From assembly GCF_024748695.1 (NCBI RefSeq), contig NZ_CP087176.1:551501-615500 (forward strand): a stretch of DNA of 64,000 bases, read 5' to 3'. The translations under genes were made by a program, and so were the position numbers. Position 1 is the stretch's first letter, and each line of letters begins with the position of its first letter. Shown here piece after piece: positions 1-7,488 of the stretch. The notes under the pieces are model-generated. The model saw only the letters and a list, made by a program, of their open reading frames with translations. It was not told where the DNA came from and did no database searches. This stretch comes from Pseudomonas sp. B21-040. GTDB lineage: Bacteria > Pseudomonadota > Gammaproteobacteria > Pseudomonadales > Pseudomonadaceae.

Positions 1-733
1 CATCCAGGCGGTTTTGCTGGCGCAACGGATGATCGCTGTCGCGGGCAATGCGCAAGACCTGGACCAGTTCGCGCTGCTCGGTCAGCAGCAGGCGATAACC
101 TTGTTCCACCCAGATCGGCAGGCGCCAGATGCTCACCAGTGCCTGGCAAATCTCCAGCAAACGCACGCCGAACAACTGCTTCTCGACTTTTCGCGCCGAT
201 TCACCTTGATGGATGACCCGCAGTTCCCACTCTTCAAGCAACTGCGGATGGGTCAGTGCCATCGGCCACAGCGGCGAGAGAAACAGCAGACTGCCCCAGT
301 GAATGTCCTGCCACAGCCGCGCCAGTCGACCGGCAAAAAAACCATTGGCCTGCTGCGTCGCGTGCTGGCTGATCAATTGCAGTTGGCGCAAGGCAACCGG
401 AATCTGCGATTGCGGCTCCGCGGGCAGGCGGGCGAGCAGTTCTTCGGTGCGTTTCAAGCCGAGGCGATTGATCGCCACTTCAAGGTTTTCCGCAGGCTCG
501 GTCATGCTGCCGTGGGTGTGCCGATTGGCTTCACGAATGATGCTCAAGGCCAGGGCCGGGCTGTCTTGCATCAATTCCGCAATGTCGCGAAGCGAGCTGC
601 GGCTGTCAGTTATGGCCCTGCACACACGGTCGTGACTGTCCTGCGGAACCGGCAGTCGCACGCCATCGAGCAGCTTGACCCAGCCTTCAAGCGTGGTCGG
701 TTTTTGCGTTGGAATGTTCGTTTGGTTAGCCAT
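1..733 (-). CDS. HDOD domain protein (3' end beyond window)
   Basis: The reading frame is open on the minus strand from an ATG at 733 to the window edge, giving the first 244 residues; the C-terminus is cut off. The protein starts MANQTNIPTQKPTTLEGWVK and continues with a helical region containing LRDIAELMQDSPALALSII, which is typical of HDOD domains (residues about 40-230). These are HD-GYP-related folds without the metal-binding HD residues, usually linked to signalling or motility control. It is divergent from motA with about 165 bases between them, and P. aeruginosa has a hypothetical gene in the same place. The exact role is unknown. The HDOD call rests on helical pattern and context only. 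Confidence 0.7.
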   Translation of the reverse strand, partial: MANQTNIPTQKPTTLEGWVKLLDGVRLPVPQDSHDRVCRAITDSRSSLRDIAELMQDSPALALSIIREANRHTHGSMTEPAENLEVAINRLGLKRTEELLARLPAEPQSQIPVALRQLQLISQHATQQANGFFAGRLARLWQDIHWGSLLFLSPLWPMALTHPQLLEEWELRVIHQGESARKVEKQLFGVRLLEICQALVSIWRLPIWVEQGYRLLLTEQRELVQVLRIARDSDHPLRQQNRLD

Positions 734-782
734 GGTTGGACGCAATCTTCGTCTGCATTACCTATGCCCGGAGTAGGCTAAA

Positions 783-810
783 TTAGCTTTTCGCTTGAAC
801 GGGCTATAGT
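783..810 (+). promoter_or_regulatory. possible sigma-70 promoter for motAB
   Basis: A TATAGT -10 hexamer lies at 805-810, with a poor -35 (TTAGCT, 783-788) at 16-base spacing. It sits about 90 bases before the motA start codon. The -10 is good and the -35 weak, so this is a candidate only. Confidence 0.35.
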
Positions 811-899
811 CTGGCGCAGTTTTGCCGATAAGGAGAAGAAGAGATTTTTCGACCTCCGAATATGACCTTGAACCCGACTCAGTAAGTGCTCTCCTACCT

Positions 900-1751
900 A
901 TGGCTAAAATTCTCGGCATCATTGTCGTATTCGCGAGCGTGCTCGGCGGATACGTGCTCTCCCACGGCAAGATTGCCGCCCTTATTCAGCCTTTCGAGGT
1001 AATGATTATCGGTGGTGCGGCACTTGGCGCATTCCTGCAGGCCAACCCGGGCCATATGGTCAAGCACGTCCTCAAGAAAGCTTTCGGGATGTTCAGCTCG
1101 CGTTTCAACCACACCTTCTACCTTGAAGTGCTGGGGCTGATTTACGAGATCCTCAACAAAAGCCGCCGCGAAGGCATGATGGCCATCGAAGGCGACATCG
1201 AAGATGCCGCGGCGAGCCCGATCTTCGCCAAGTACCCGGCGGTGCTCAAAGATGACCGCATGACGGCGTACATCTGCGACTACCTGCGCATCATGTCGTC
1301 CGGCAACATGGCGCCCCATGAGCTGGAAGGCCTGTTCGACATGGAACTGACCAGCCTCAAGGAAGACCTGGATCACCCTTCCCACGCGGTAAACGGCATT
1401 GCCGACGCCATGCCGGGTTTCGGTATCGTGGCGGCGGTACTGGGTATCGTGGTGACAATGGCCTCCCTGGGCGAAAGCGATCAGAAAATGATCGGTGTGC
1501 ACGTCGGTGCGGCACTCGTCGGTACCTTCTTCGGTATTCTCGCCGCGTACGGTTTCTTTGGCCCGTTGGCCCACGCCCTGGCCCACGATGCCAAGGAAGA
1601 GCTGAACGTCTACGAGGCCATCAAGGCGTCGCTGGTGGCTTCGGCATCCGGCATGCCGCCATCGCTGGCCGTGGAATTCGGTCGCAAGGTTCTGTATCCG
1701 GCGCACCGTCCTAGCTTCGCTGAGCTGGAACAAGCGGTTCGCGGTCGCTAA
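900..1751 (+). CDS. motA: flagellar motor stator protein MotA
   Basis: MotA is the proton-channel subunit of the flagellar stator; with MotB it couples proton flow to torque on FliG at the inner membrane. The ATG at 900 gives MAKILGIIVVFASVLGGYVL and 283 residues, the usual length for Pseudomonas MotA; an in-frame upstream ATG at 822 would add 26 residues that do not look like MotA. Four membrane segments are visible (about residues 1-20, 34-50, 170-190 and 199-220), with a large charged cytoplasmic loop between the second and third. The conserved Pro of the third segment is in DAMPGFG (Pro172). motB follows after 3 bases. Confidence 0.96.
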   Translation: MAKILGIIVVFASVLGGYVLSHGKIAALIQPFEVMIIGGAALGAFLQANPGHMVKHVLKKAFGMFSSRFNHTFYLEVLGLIYEILNKSRREGMMAIEGDIEDAAASPIFAKYPAVLKDDRMTAYICDYLRIMSSGNMAPHELEGLFDMELTSLKEDLDHPSHAVNGIADAMPGFGIVAAVLGIVVTMASLGESDQKMIGVHVGAALVGTFFGILAAYGFFGPLAHALAHDAKEELNVYEAIKASLVASASGMPPSLAVEFGRKVLYPAHRPSFAELEQAVRGR

Positions 1752-1754
1752 GTC

Positions 1755-2789
1755 ATGGAAAATAACCAGCCGATCATCATCAAGCGCGTCAAGAAATACG
1801 CGAGCGGGCATCACGGGGGTTCCTGGAAAATCGCTTTCGCGGACTTCGCGACGGCGATGATGGCGTTCTTCCTGGTGCTGTGGCTGCTCTCCACCGCAAC
1901 ACCAGAACAGAAGATTGCCATCGCCGGTTACTTCAAGGACCCGGTCGGCTTCACCGAAAGTGGCACCCCGTTCATCATTGATCTGGGTGGTTCGCCCACC
2001 CTGGCGCCGGAGAAGACCCTCAACCCTGAGGTGAAGTCCCAGCCTCAGCCAGACAGAGTCACCGTCGACACCGAGCAGATCGAAGGGATGGCCGAGATGG
2101 TTGAAAAGGAGCGCCTGGAACTGTTGCTGCAAGAATTGCAGAACAAGGTCGATGAAAATCCGCAGCTGCAGAAATTCAAGGACCAGATCCTGTTCGAGAT
2201 CACACCGGACGGTTTGCGCATCCAGATCATGGACGCCGAAAACCGGCCGATGTTTGATTCCGGCAGTGCGCGCCTGAAGCCGTATTTCGAAGACATCCTG
2301 CTGGCCATGGCCGACACCATCAAAGCGGTGCCGAACAAGATCAGCATCAGCGGCCACACCGATGCCAAACCGTACTCGGGCACCGGTGATTTCGGTAACT
2401 GGGAACTCTCGGCCAACCGTGCCAACGCCGCTCGCCGTGCGCTGGTGGCCGGCAGCTATCCCGATCAGCAAGTGGCGCGGGTAGTCGGTTATGCCTCGTC
2501 GGCGCTGTTCGATCGCGAAAACCCGTTCAATCCGGTCAACCGCCGGATCGACATCGTGGTGCTGACCAAGAAAGCCCAAAAGGCCATTGAAGGTTCGCAA
2601 GGTGCAGAACCTGCGCCAGAGCAGGCGCCAGCCCAAGGGCAGGGCGGCCCGGGCGAAGTGCCGGCCAAACCGGTCGATCCAATCGCATTGCCGGCGGATA
2701 AAGAACCGCTGCCGGCCCATGAGCTTCGCGAACGTTTGAATCTCTTCGAAAACCCGCCACCGAAACCGGCGGAACCGCCGAAGCAGTGA
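1755..2789 (+). CDS. motB: flagellar motor stator protein MotB
   Basis: MotB anchors the stator to peptidoglycan and carries the proton-binding aspartate. The single membrane helix holds FADFATAMMAFFLVLWLL, with Asp30 as the expected proton carrier. An OmpA-type peptidoglycan-binding domain spans about residues 150-270 (SGHTDAKPYSGTGDFGNWEL, then NRRIDIVVL). The C-terminal 70 residues are rich in Pro, Ala and Gln and probably disordered. Length is 344 residues. It forms an operon with motA (3-base gap) and ends at a strong terminator. Confidence 0.96.
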   Translation: MENNQPIIIKRVKKYASGHHGGSWKIAFADFATAMMAFFLVLWLLSTATPEQKIAIAGYFKDPVGFTESGTPFIIDLGGSPTLAPEKTLNPEVKSQPQPDRVTVDTEQIEGMAEMVEKERLELLLQELQNKVDENPQLQKFKDQILFEITPDGLRIQIMDAENRPMFDSGSARLKPYFEDILLAMADTIKAVPNKISISGHTDAKPYSGTGDFGNWELSANRANAARRALVAGSYPDQQVARVVGYASSALFDRENPFNPVNRRIDIVVLTKKAQKAIEGSQGAEPAPEQAPAQGQGGPGEVPAKPVDPIALPADKEPLPAHELRERLNLFENPPPKPAEPPKQ

Positions 2790-2794
2790 CCCAC

Positions 2795-2824
2795 AAAAAA
2801 GCCGACAGCGATGTCGGCTTTTTT
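2795..2824. terminator. bidirectional terminator between motB and the TIR operon
   Basis: A 7-bp stem GCCGACA (2801-2807) pairs with TGTCGGC (2812-2818) around a GCGA loop. It is flanked by an A-run (2795-2800) and a T-run (2819-2824), so it can end transcription from both convergent sides. Confidence 0.9.
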
Positions 2825-2831
2825 GTGCCAG

Positions 2832-3317
2832 TCAAAAACCCCGTCGAATGCGGTTCTTGAGCTGGTCATGGAACAGCTCGGCATCGCGCCGGTAGGTGCC
2901 GCGAACGGATTCGCTGAACGACTCCATCCCCATCGAGCGCTTGGAGAGCAACTCCTCGCGATAGGCATCGATAAAGAAGTTGATGTCGTTCTCGCCGCTC
3001 AATTTCGGCCATTTATCGAGGTACTGCGGCAGTGCGCTGGGGCCGATCTTGTACGAGCAGATTCTTCGATTGCTGATGGTGGCCTCGCCGATTTCGAACG
3101 GCACCCACCACGACTGTGCAGTCTGCTCCGAGACCACGGCCATCAGGTGCGTGCATTCGGTGATATTGCGTGTGATCACAGTGGTGATGTCTTCAGTGGT
3201 CTGCGACTCCGGGTCCAGCACGTCGAGGTAGGTCTTGATGGTCGCTTGTGTCAGGCGCGTGTTAATGGCCATCGCATAGGCGCGGTCGGTGTGGCGGTAG
3301 CTGATAAACACGGGCAT
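2832..3317 (-). CDS. TIR domain protein, third gene of TIR-caspase-TIR operon
   Basis: A 161-residue protein that is almost entirely one TIR domain. It opens with MPVFISYRHTDR (beta-A and box 1 pattern FISYRH), and has LMAVVSEQTAQSWWVPFE, where Glu75 occupies the place of the catalytic glutamate of TIR NADases. The start at 3317 is chosen because it opens the TIR fold directly and its ATG overlaps the stop codon of the caspase gene by one base (TGATG), indicating translational coupling; an upstream in-frame ATG would add 20 unrelated residues. TIR proteins in such operons make or degrade NAD-derived signals after phage infection. It belongs to a different TIR subfamily from the first gene of the operon. 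Whether it is a second sensor, a helper or a regulator cannot be told. Confidence 0.85.
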   Translation of the reverse strand: MPVFISYRHTDRAYAMAINTRLTQATIKTYLDVLDPESQTTEDITTVITRNITECTHLMAVVSEQTAQSWWVPFEIGEATISNRRICSYKIGPSALPQYLDKWPKLSGENDINFFIDAYREELLSKRSMGMESFSESVRGTYRRDAELFHDQLKNRIRRGF

Positions 3318-4276
3318 CAGAAATGTCCTTTGAGCGCGAGTTCGCGGTAATAGGCACCGAGGGCGGTGAGGCGGCATCCGGTGGCGTTGATGGCCGCGTA
3401 GTACATGTGTTCGGCATCCACCGGTTCGATCAGGCTATGGCGATTGCACTTTTGCAGCTGCTTAAAGATGTGACCGTGGTCCGGGTCATACGTGGCTTCG
3501 GTGGGCTCGTAGCTGGGGTCGAGGGCGTACACAGACTGGGCCTCGGGAAACCATTCGGGTAACTGGCTCAGTATTTCTTCCAGGATCAGCGGCGGGACGT
3601 CGCGCAGGGCGATGAATTGCGACACGTTGGTTTTAAACACCGGACGTTGATCCCAGGCGCCCAGCGCGTTGTCTACGAACGAATACAGGCTGCCGGGCGT
3701 AATCTGGCCCAATACGTTGGCGGCACCGCCGTGAAGCGCTTGCAGCAGCAGGCCGGTGAACACGCCGTGGCCGGATTCTTCCAGGGCTGATTGGGCTTTC
3801 TTGCAGGCGGTCAATATCGTCATGCCTTCGCCGATCATGCTGGCGCCCCCGCGCAGACTGCGCATTTCGCCCGCAGCACCCGCTTCACAGCAATCGAGAA
3901 TGATGACTTTGTTTTTGATCTTGTCGGCGGCGTTCGCCCACTGAAGGATGTCGCTGATGCGAATCCCATCGTTGCTGCAGCGATAATCCTGGGGAATCAG
4001 CATGCCTTCATCGATACCGCTTTCGAAGTGGCCATGTCCGGCGAAGTACAGCAGTGCCACATTGCAGTCGCCGGAAAACAATTGCTTGATGTTCTCTTCC
4101 AGCATCTGGCGACTCAGGTACTCCTCGGCAGATGTCAGCACCAGGTTTTTGAAGTTGGGTTTGCCCGTCGCATGCCGCTCCAATATCGAGGCCATGGCGA
4201 TGGCGTCATTGTTACAGCCGGTGAGCGGCGCGACATGCGTGTAATGATTGATGCCGATAAACAGTCCCTTGCGCAT
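3317..4276 (-). CDS. caspase-like (peptidase C14) protease, putative defence effector
   Basis: A 319-residue caspase-family cysteine protease. The N-terminal p20-like domain starts RKGLFIGINHY and carries both catalytic motifs: LLYFAGHGHF (His81) and VIILDCCEAG (Cys129/Cys130; by family alignment Cys130 is the likely nucleophile). The p10-like part continues to about residue 225 (GVFTGLLLQALHGG). A further 90 residues (about 230-319) fit no domain I recognise and may sense the activating ligand. The start at 4276 is 2 bases after the stop of the ThsB-like TIR gene, and its stop overlaps the next TIR start. In the TIR-caspase defence type named type IV Thoeris, a TIR-made cyclic ADP-ribose isomer switches on such a protease, which then degrades cell proteins. 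Function here is inferred from this architecture. Confidence 0.88.
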   Translation of the reverse strand: MRKGLFIGINHYTHVAPLTGCNNDAIAMASILERHATGKPNFKNLVLTSAEEYLSRQMLEENIKQLFSGDCNVALLYFAGHGHFESGIDEGMLIPQDYRCSNDGIRISDILQWANAADKIKNKVIILDCCEAGAAGEMRSLRGGASMIGEGMTILTACKKAQSALEESGHGVFTGLLLQALHGGAANVLGQITPGSLYSFVDNALGAWDQRPVFKTNVSQFIALRDVPPLILEEILSQLPEWFPEAQSVYALDPSYEPTEATYDPDHGHIFKQLQKCNRHSLIEPVDAEHMYYAAINATGCRLTALGAYYRELALKGHF

Positions 4277-4278
4277 GA

Positions 4279-4686
4279 TCACCCCGCCGTATGCAGGCGA
4301 ATCGCACTGACGATGCTGTTGGTGTTCCACGCGCATTCAGCATGTGCTGCGTCCCGCACCACCGTGGAGATCCGCTCGGCACCAAATGGTTTGATCGCGA
4401 TAATCACCTTGCCCATGCGCTTGGCGATCTCGATTTCTTTGTTGATCCACTGGCTATAGGTGGAATACATGCCGGCCATGATCAGCACCACCGAGCAGGG
4501 GCGGATCTTGTTCTCGATGGCTTCTTCAAGTTGTTTGTCGGTTTGTGCGCCGACAATCGGGTTGTGCGGCGGAACTGAGAAATTTTTGAATTGGAACGAT
4601 GGTTGCGCAGTGAGCAGTCGCACCAGATTGTCGTGCGCGTCAGAGTAGTTCCACGAATGGCTGATGAACAAATGGTAGGTTTGCAT
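4279..4686 (-). CDS. ThsB-like TIR domain protein (MTH538 type), first gene of defence operon
   Basis: A 135-residue single-domain protein. It starts MQTYHLFISHSWNY, the box-1 pattern of the ThsB / MTH538 TIR-like family found in Thoeris anti-phage systems. The second half contains YSQWINKEIEIAKR, where Glu84 in the WxxxE pattern is the expected catalytic glutamate. In Thoeris, such proteins sense phage and turn NAD+ into a cyclic ADP-ribose signal for an effector. The downstream gene is a caspase-like protease, which matches the type IV arrangement. Base composition differs from its neighbours: 4561-4680 counts 60 G+C in 120, against 82 in 120 for 5161-5280 in rsgA, consistent with horizontal gain. 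The upstream 210 bases hold no obvious promoter match. Confidence 0.85.
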   Translation of the reverse strand: MQTYHLFISHSWNYSDAHDNLVRLLTAQPSFQFKNFSVPPHNPIVGAQTDKQLEEAIENKIRPCSVVLIMAGMYSTYSQWINKEIEIAKRMGKVIIAIKPFGAERISTVVRDAAHAECAWNTNSIVSAIRLHTAG

Positions 4687-4898
4687 GGTTGTCCCTCGGT
4701 ATCGCGACAGTGCGAAGAGGAACCGAATTTAGGCGTCTGAATTGCCCCCGCAAGACCTGCGCGGATAAAGAGAAACATCCTGCAAGCAGGTAGGCGCCAG
4801 GCTGACCGAAAGGTCTGACGTTTAAAACGCGGGGAGTTTTGTAGGGCGAGGATTTGTAATCGACAGCCTCTCAGGCGTGAGGCTGCCGATACGTCTGT
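4687..4898. other. gene-free junction between defence operon and rsgA
   Basis: No coding sequence is supported. A hairpin is present (CAGCCTC 4864-4870 with GAGGCTG 4879-4885) just beyond the rsgA stop, but lacks a T-run, so it is at best a weak rsgA terminator. The rest should contain the promoter of the TIR-caspase operon and one edge of the insertion; I see no flanking direct repeat. Confidence 0.5.
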
Positions 4899-5930
4899 TT
4901 AGTAACTGGTTTCAGGCAAACTGGCGATGATCGAGCGGTAGCTGTTCATCCGTTGTTGCTGCACGCGGCCTTCTTCGAGGGCCTTGAGCAGGGCGCAACC
5001 CGGTTCGCGGTCGTGCTTGCAGTCGCGGAAGCGGCAGGTGCCGATCAGGTCGTTGAACTCGATGAAACCGGCTTCGACATCGGCACGGCTGACGTGGCCC
5101 AGGCCGAATTCACGAATACCCGGGGAGTCGATCAACTCACCGCCACCGGGGAAGTGGAACAACCGCGCGGTGGTCGTGGTGTGGGTGCCTTGGCCGGACA
5201 ACTCGGACAGCGGGCCGACACGGGCTTCGACTTCCGGCAGCAGGCTGTTGACCAGCGACGACTTGCCGACACCGGACTGGCCGACGAACACGCTGATGCG
5301 TCCGTCCAGTTGTTCCTGCAGTTGCTCCATGCCATTGCCGTGGTGCGCCGATACTTCCAGCACCGGGTAACCGAGCGTGCGGTAGACCGCCAGCAAGGCA
5401 TTCAGCGCCGGGGCGTTCTGCTCGTCGATCAGGTCGAATTTGTTCAGCAGCAGCAACGGCCGGATACCGGCGTGCTCGGCGGCGACCAGGTACCGGTCGA
5501 TCAGGTTGGCGTGAGGCTCGGGCAGCGGGGCGAAAACGATGACGATCATGTCGACGTTCGCGGCAACAGGCTTGAGCTGGCCACGGCTGTCCGGGCGGCA
5601 GAGTTCGGTTTTACGCGGCAGTTGCGCCACGATCACGCCGATCCCTTGGTTGCCGGCGCGCCAGACCACTTGATCGCCGGTTACCAGAGCCGGGAGGTTG
5701 GCACGCAAGTGACAGCGGAACACCTGGCCAGCCAGTTCGCCATCCAGCGCCTCGACTTCGACCTGCACACCGAAGTGCGCGATCACAAGGCCGGTCTGTT
5801 CCGGACCCAGGTCGCCACCCTCAAGTGCCTCGACAGCCGAGGACTCGCGTTTGGCGGCGCGGGCAGCGCGTTCGCCCTGAATCTTTTCGATGCGCCAGTT
5901 TTGACGACGATTGAGTTGGCGTTTGGCCAT
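4899..5930 (-). CDS. rsgA: ribosome small subunit GTPase RsgA (YjeQ)
   Basis: RsgA is a circularly permuted GTPase that tests the maturing 30S decoding centre. At 343 residues it has the expected order: basic N-terminus and OB fold (about 40-110), then G4 NKFD (163-166) before G1 GQSGVGKS (217-224) and G3 DSPG (268-271), the permuted order typical of the family. A C-terminal zinc site is present (Cys299, Cys304, His306, Cys312). It is divergent from orn, as in P. aeruginosa. Confidence 0.97.
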   Translation of the reverse strand: MAKRQLNRRQNWRIEKIQGERAARAAKRESSAVEALEGGDLGPEQTGLVIAHFGVQVEVEALDGELAGQVFRCHLRANLPALVTGDQVVWRAGNQGIGVIVAQLPRKTELCRPDSRGQLKPVAANVDMIVIVFAPLPEPHANLIDRYLVAAEHAGIRPLLLLNKFDLIDEQNAPALNALLAVYRTLGYPVLEVSAHHGNGMEQLQEQLDGRISVFVGQSGVGKSSLVNSLLPEVEARVGPLSELSGQGTHTTTTARLFHFPGGGELIDSPGIREFGLGHVSRADVEAGFIEFNDLIGTCRFRDCKHDREPGCALLKALEEGRVQQQRMNSYRSIIASLPETSY

Positions 5931-6038
5931 GGGTGTTCCGTATCAAAGAATGCAGCGATTAGGTAAAACGGCCGCGAGTTTAGCACGCCCCGCCGGTTGC
6001 CTAGGCTAAACTGCGCAGCATTGCCTAGGAGCCGACAC

Positions 6039-6581
6039 ATGCAAAACTCGCAAAATCTGATCTGGATCGACCTGGAAATGACCGGTCTGAACCCTGATAC
6101 CGACGTCATCATCGAAATGGCCACCATCGTCACCGACAGTGACCTGAACACCTTGGCCGAAGGTCCGGTGATCGCCATTCACCACAGCGACGAAATCCTC
6201 GCCGGCATGGACGAGTGGAACACCCGCCAACACGGCGGCTCGGGCTTGACCCAGCGCGTTCGTGACAGCCGGATCAGCATGGCCGAAGCCGAAGCCCAGA
6301 CCATCGCCTTCCTGGAACAGTGGGTGCCGAAAGGCAAGTCGCCGATTTGCGGCAACAGCATCTGCCAGGACCGCCGCTTCCTTTATACGCACATGAAATC
6401 CCTGGAAAGCTACTTCCACTACCGCAACCTCGACGTATCGACCCTCAAAGAGCTGGCCGCACGCTGGGCGCCGGACGTGCGCGACAGCTTCAAAAAAGGT
6501 AGCACTCATTTGGCGCTGGACGACATCCGCGAATCGATTGCCGAGTTGCAGCACTACCGCAAGAACTTCATCAAGTTCTGA
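6039..6581 (+). CDS. orn: oligoribonuclease
   Basis: Orn degrades 2-5 nt RNAs and pGpG, the end product of c-di-GMP breakdown. The ATG at 6039 gives [16 protein letters not shown] and 180 residues, the standard length. DEDDh exonuclease residues are visible: Asp11 and Glu13 (WIDLEMTG), Asp111 (CQDRRFL), His157 and Asp161 ([12 protein letters not shown]). An in-frame upstream ATG at 5997 would add residues not seen in the family. It is divergent from rsgA. Confidence 0.97.
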   Translation: MQNSQNLIWIDLEMTGLNPDTDVIIEMATIVTDSDLNTLAEGPVIAIHHSDEILAGMDEWNTRQHGGSGLTQRVRDSRISMAEAEAQTIAFLEQWVPKGKSPICGNSICQDRRFLYTHMKSLESYFHYRNLDVSTLKELAARWAPDVRDSFKKGSTHLALDDIRESIAELQHYRKNFIKF

Positions 6582-6599
6582 TTGAGTCTCGGGTGACGC

Positions 6600-6673
6600 C
6601 ATCGCGGGCAAGCCTTGCTCCTACAAGTGCGTCGTCCGCGCTGATTTTGTAGGAGCAAGGCTTGCCCGCGATG
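6600..6673. repeat. REP doublet (REPIN), class 1
   Basis: Inverted arms catcgcgggcaagccttgct... (from 6600) and their reverse complement ending at 6673 flank a short spacer. This is the common fluorescent Pseudomonas REP (TAGGAGC...GCCCGCGA). It fills the gap between orn and the next gene. Confidence 0.85.
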
Positions 6674-6762
6674 CAGGCGACGCGGTCCAACGCCATGATT
6701 GCCCTCTTTTGGTGCTGCCACGAAATGGCTAGACTGCGCGCCTTTCTGCAAGGACCGCCGCC

Positions 6763-7374
6763 ATGTTGCTGATGCTTTACCTGATCGCCATCACCGCCGA
6801 AGCCATGACGGGCGCGCTGTCTGCCGGCCGTCGCGGTATGGACTGGTTTGGTGTGGTGTTGATCGCTTGCATCACGGCGCTGGGCGGTGGTTCGGTGCGT
6901 GACGTATTGCTCGGGCACTACCCGCTGACTTGGGTCAAGCACCCGGAATACCTGGTGCTGACCTCGGTCGCGGCCATGGTCACGGTGTTCACCGCGCGCT
7001 GGATGCGCCACCTGCGTTCCCTGTTCCTGGTGCTCGACGCCGTGGGCCTGGTGGCGTTCACCCTGATCGGCTGCATGACCGCGCTGGAAATGGGCCACGG
7101 CATGCTGGTGGCTTCGGTCAGCGGCGTGATTACCGGGGTGTTCGGCGGCATCCTGCGCGACATCTTCTGCAACGACATCCCGCTGATCTTTCGCCGCGAG
7201 CTCTACGCCAGCGTCTCGTTCGCGGCAGCGTGGTGCTACATGCTCTGCATCTACCTGCAATTACCCGGTGAGCAGGCGATTTTGATCACGCTGTTTGGTG
7301 GCTTCCTGCTGCGATTGCTGGCGATTCGTTTTCATTGGGAAATGCCGAAGTTCGTCTACAACGACGAGGCTTAA
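6763..7374 (+). CDS. TRIC / UPF0126 family membrane protein
   Basis: A 203-residue membrane protein with about seven hydrophobic segments. Two internal repeats are marked by glycine/arginine motifs, GGGSVRDVLLG (41-51) and GVFGGILRDIF (125-135), diagnostic of the UPF0126/YadS family. This family is related to trimeric intracellular cation channels, and some members have been linked to glycine or proline uptake. The substrate here is unknown. It is convergent with queG and separated from it only by an inverted repeat. Confidence 0.85.
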   Translation: MLLMLYLIAITAEAMTGALSAGRRGMDWFGVVLIACITALGGGSVRDVLLGHYPLTWVKHPEYLVLTSVAAMVTVFTARWMRHLRSLFLVLDAVGLVAFTLIGCMTALEMGHGMLVASVSGVITGVFGGILRDIFCNDIPLIFRRELYASVSFAAAWCYMLCIYLQLPGEQAILITLFGGFLLRLLAIRFHWEMPKFVYNDEA

Positions 7375-7387
7375 GGCCTACACGGTC

Positions 7388-7488
7388 CCTGTAGCCGCTG
7401 CCGAAGGCTGCGTCCGAGGCCGCAGGACTCGCTTTCCGGGAAGGCGACTGCTACGCAGCCGGACGCAGCCTTCGGCAGCTGCTACAGG
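7388..7488. repeat. inverted repeat, class 2 (CTGTAGCnGCTGCCGAAGGC type)
   Basis: The arm cctgtagccgctgccgaagg (from 7388) recurs inverted near the end (ccttcggcagctgctacagg, ending 7488). It differs in sequence from the class-1 REPs. The queG stop codon (7482-7484) lies inside it. It may serve as a bidirectional terminator between convergent genes. Confidence 0.8.

Noticed and set aside
14..781. Plus-strand frame near the left edge
   Set aside because: The minus-strand frame from 733 reads as an HDOD protein and fits the position before motA; the plus frame is its shadow.
894..2720. Long open frame (608 codons) on the minus strand, antisense to motA and motB
   Set aside because: High GC third-position bias leaves antisense frames open. 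The translation is rich in His, Arg, Gln and lacks motifs, and the plus strand has clear MotA and MotB.
4864..4885. Hairpin after rsgA as an attachment site or terminator
   Set aside because: No T-run, no matching copy at the other side of the insertion; left as a weak hairpin only.
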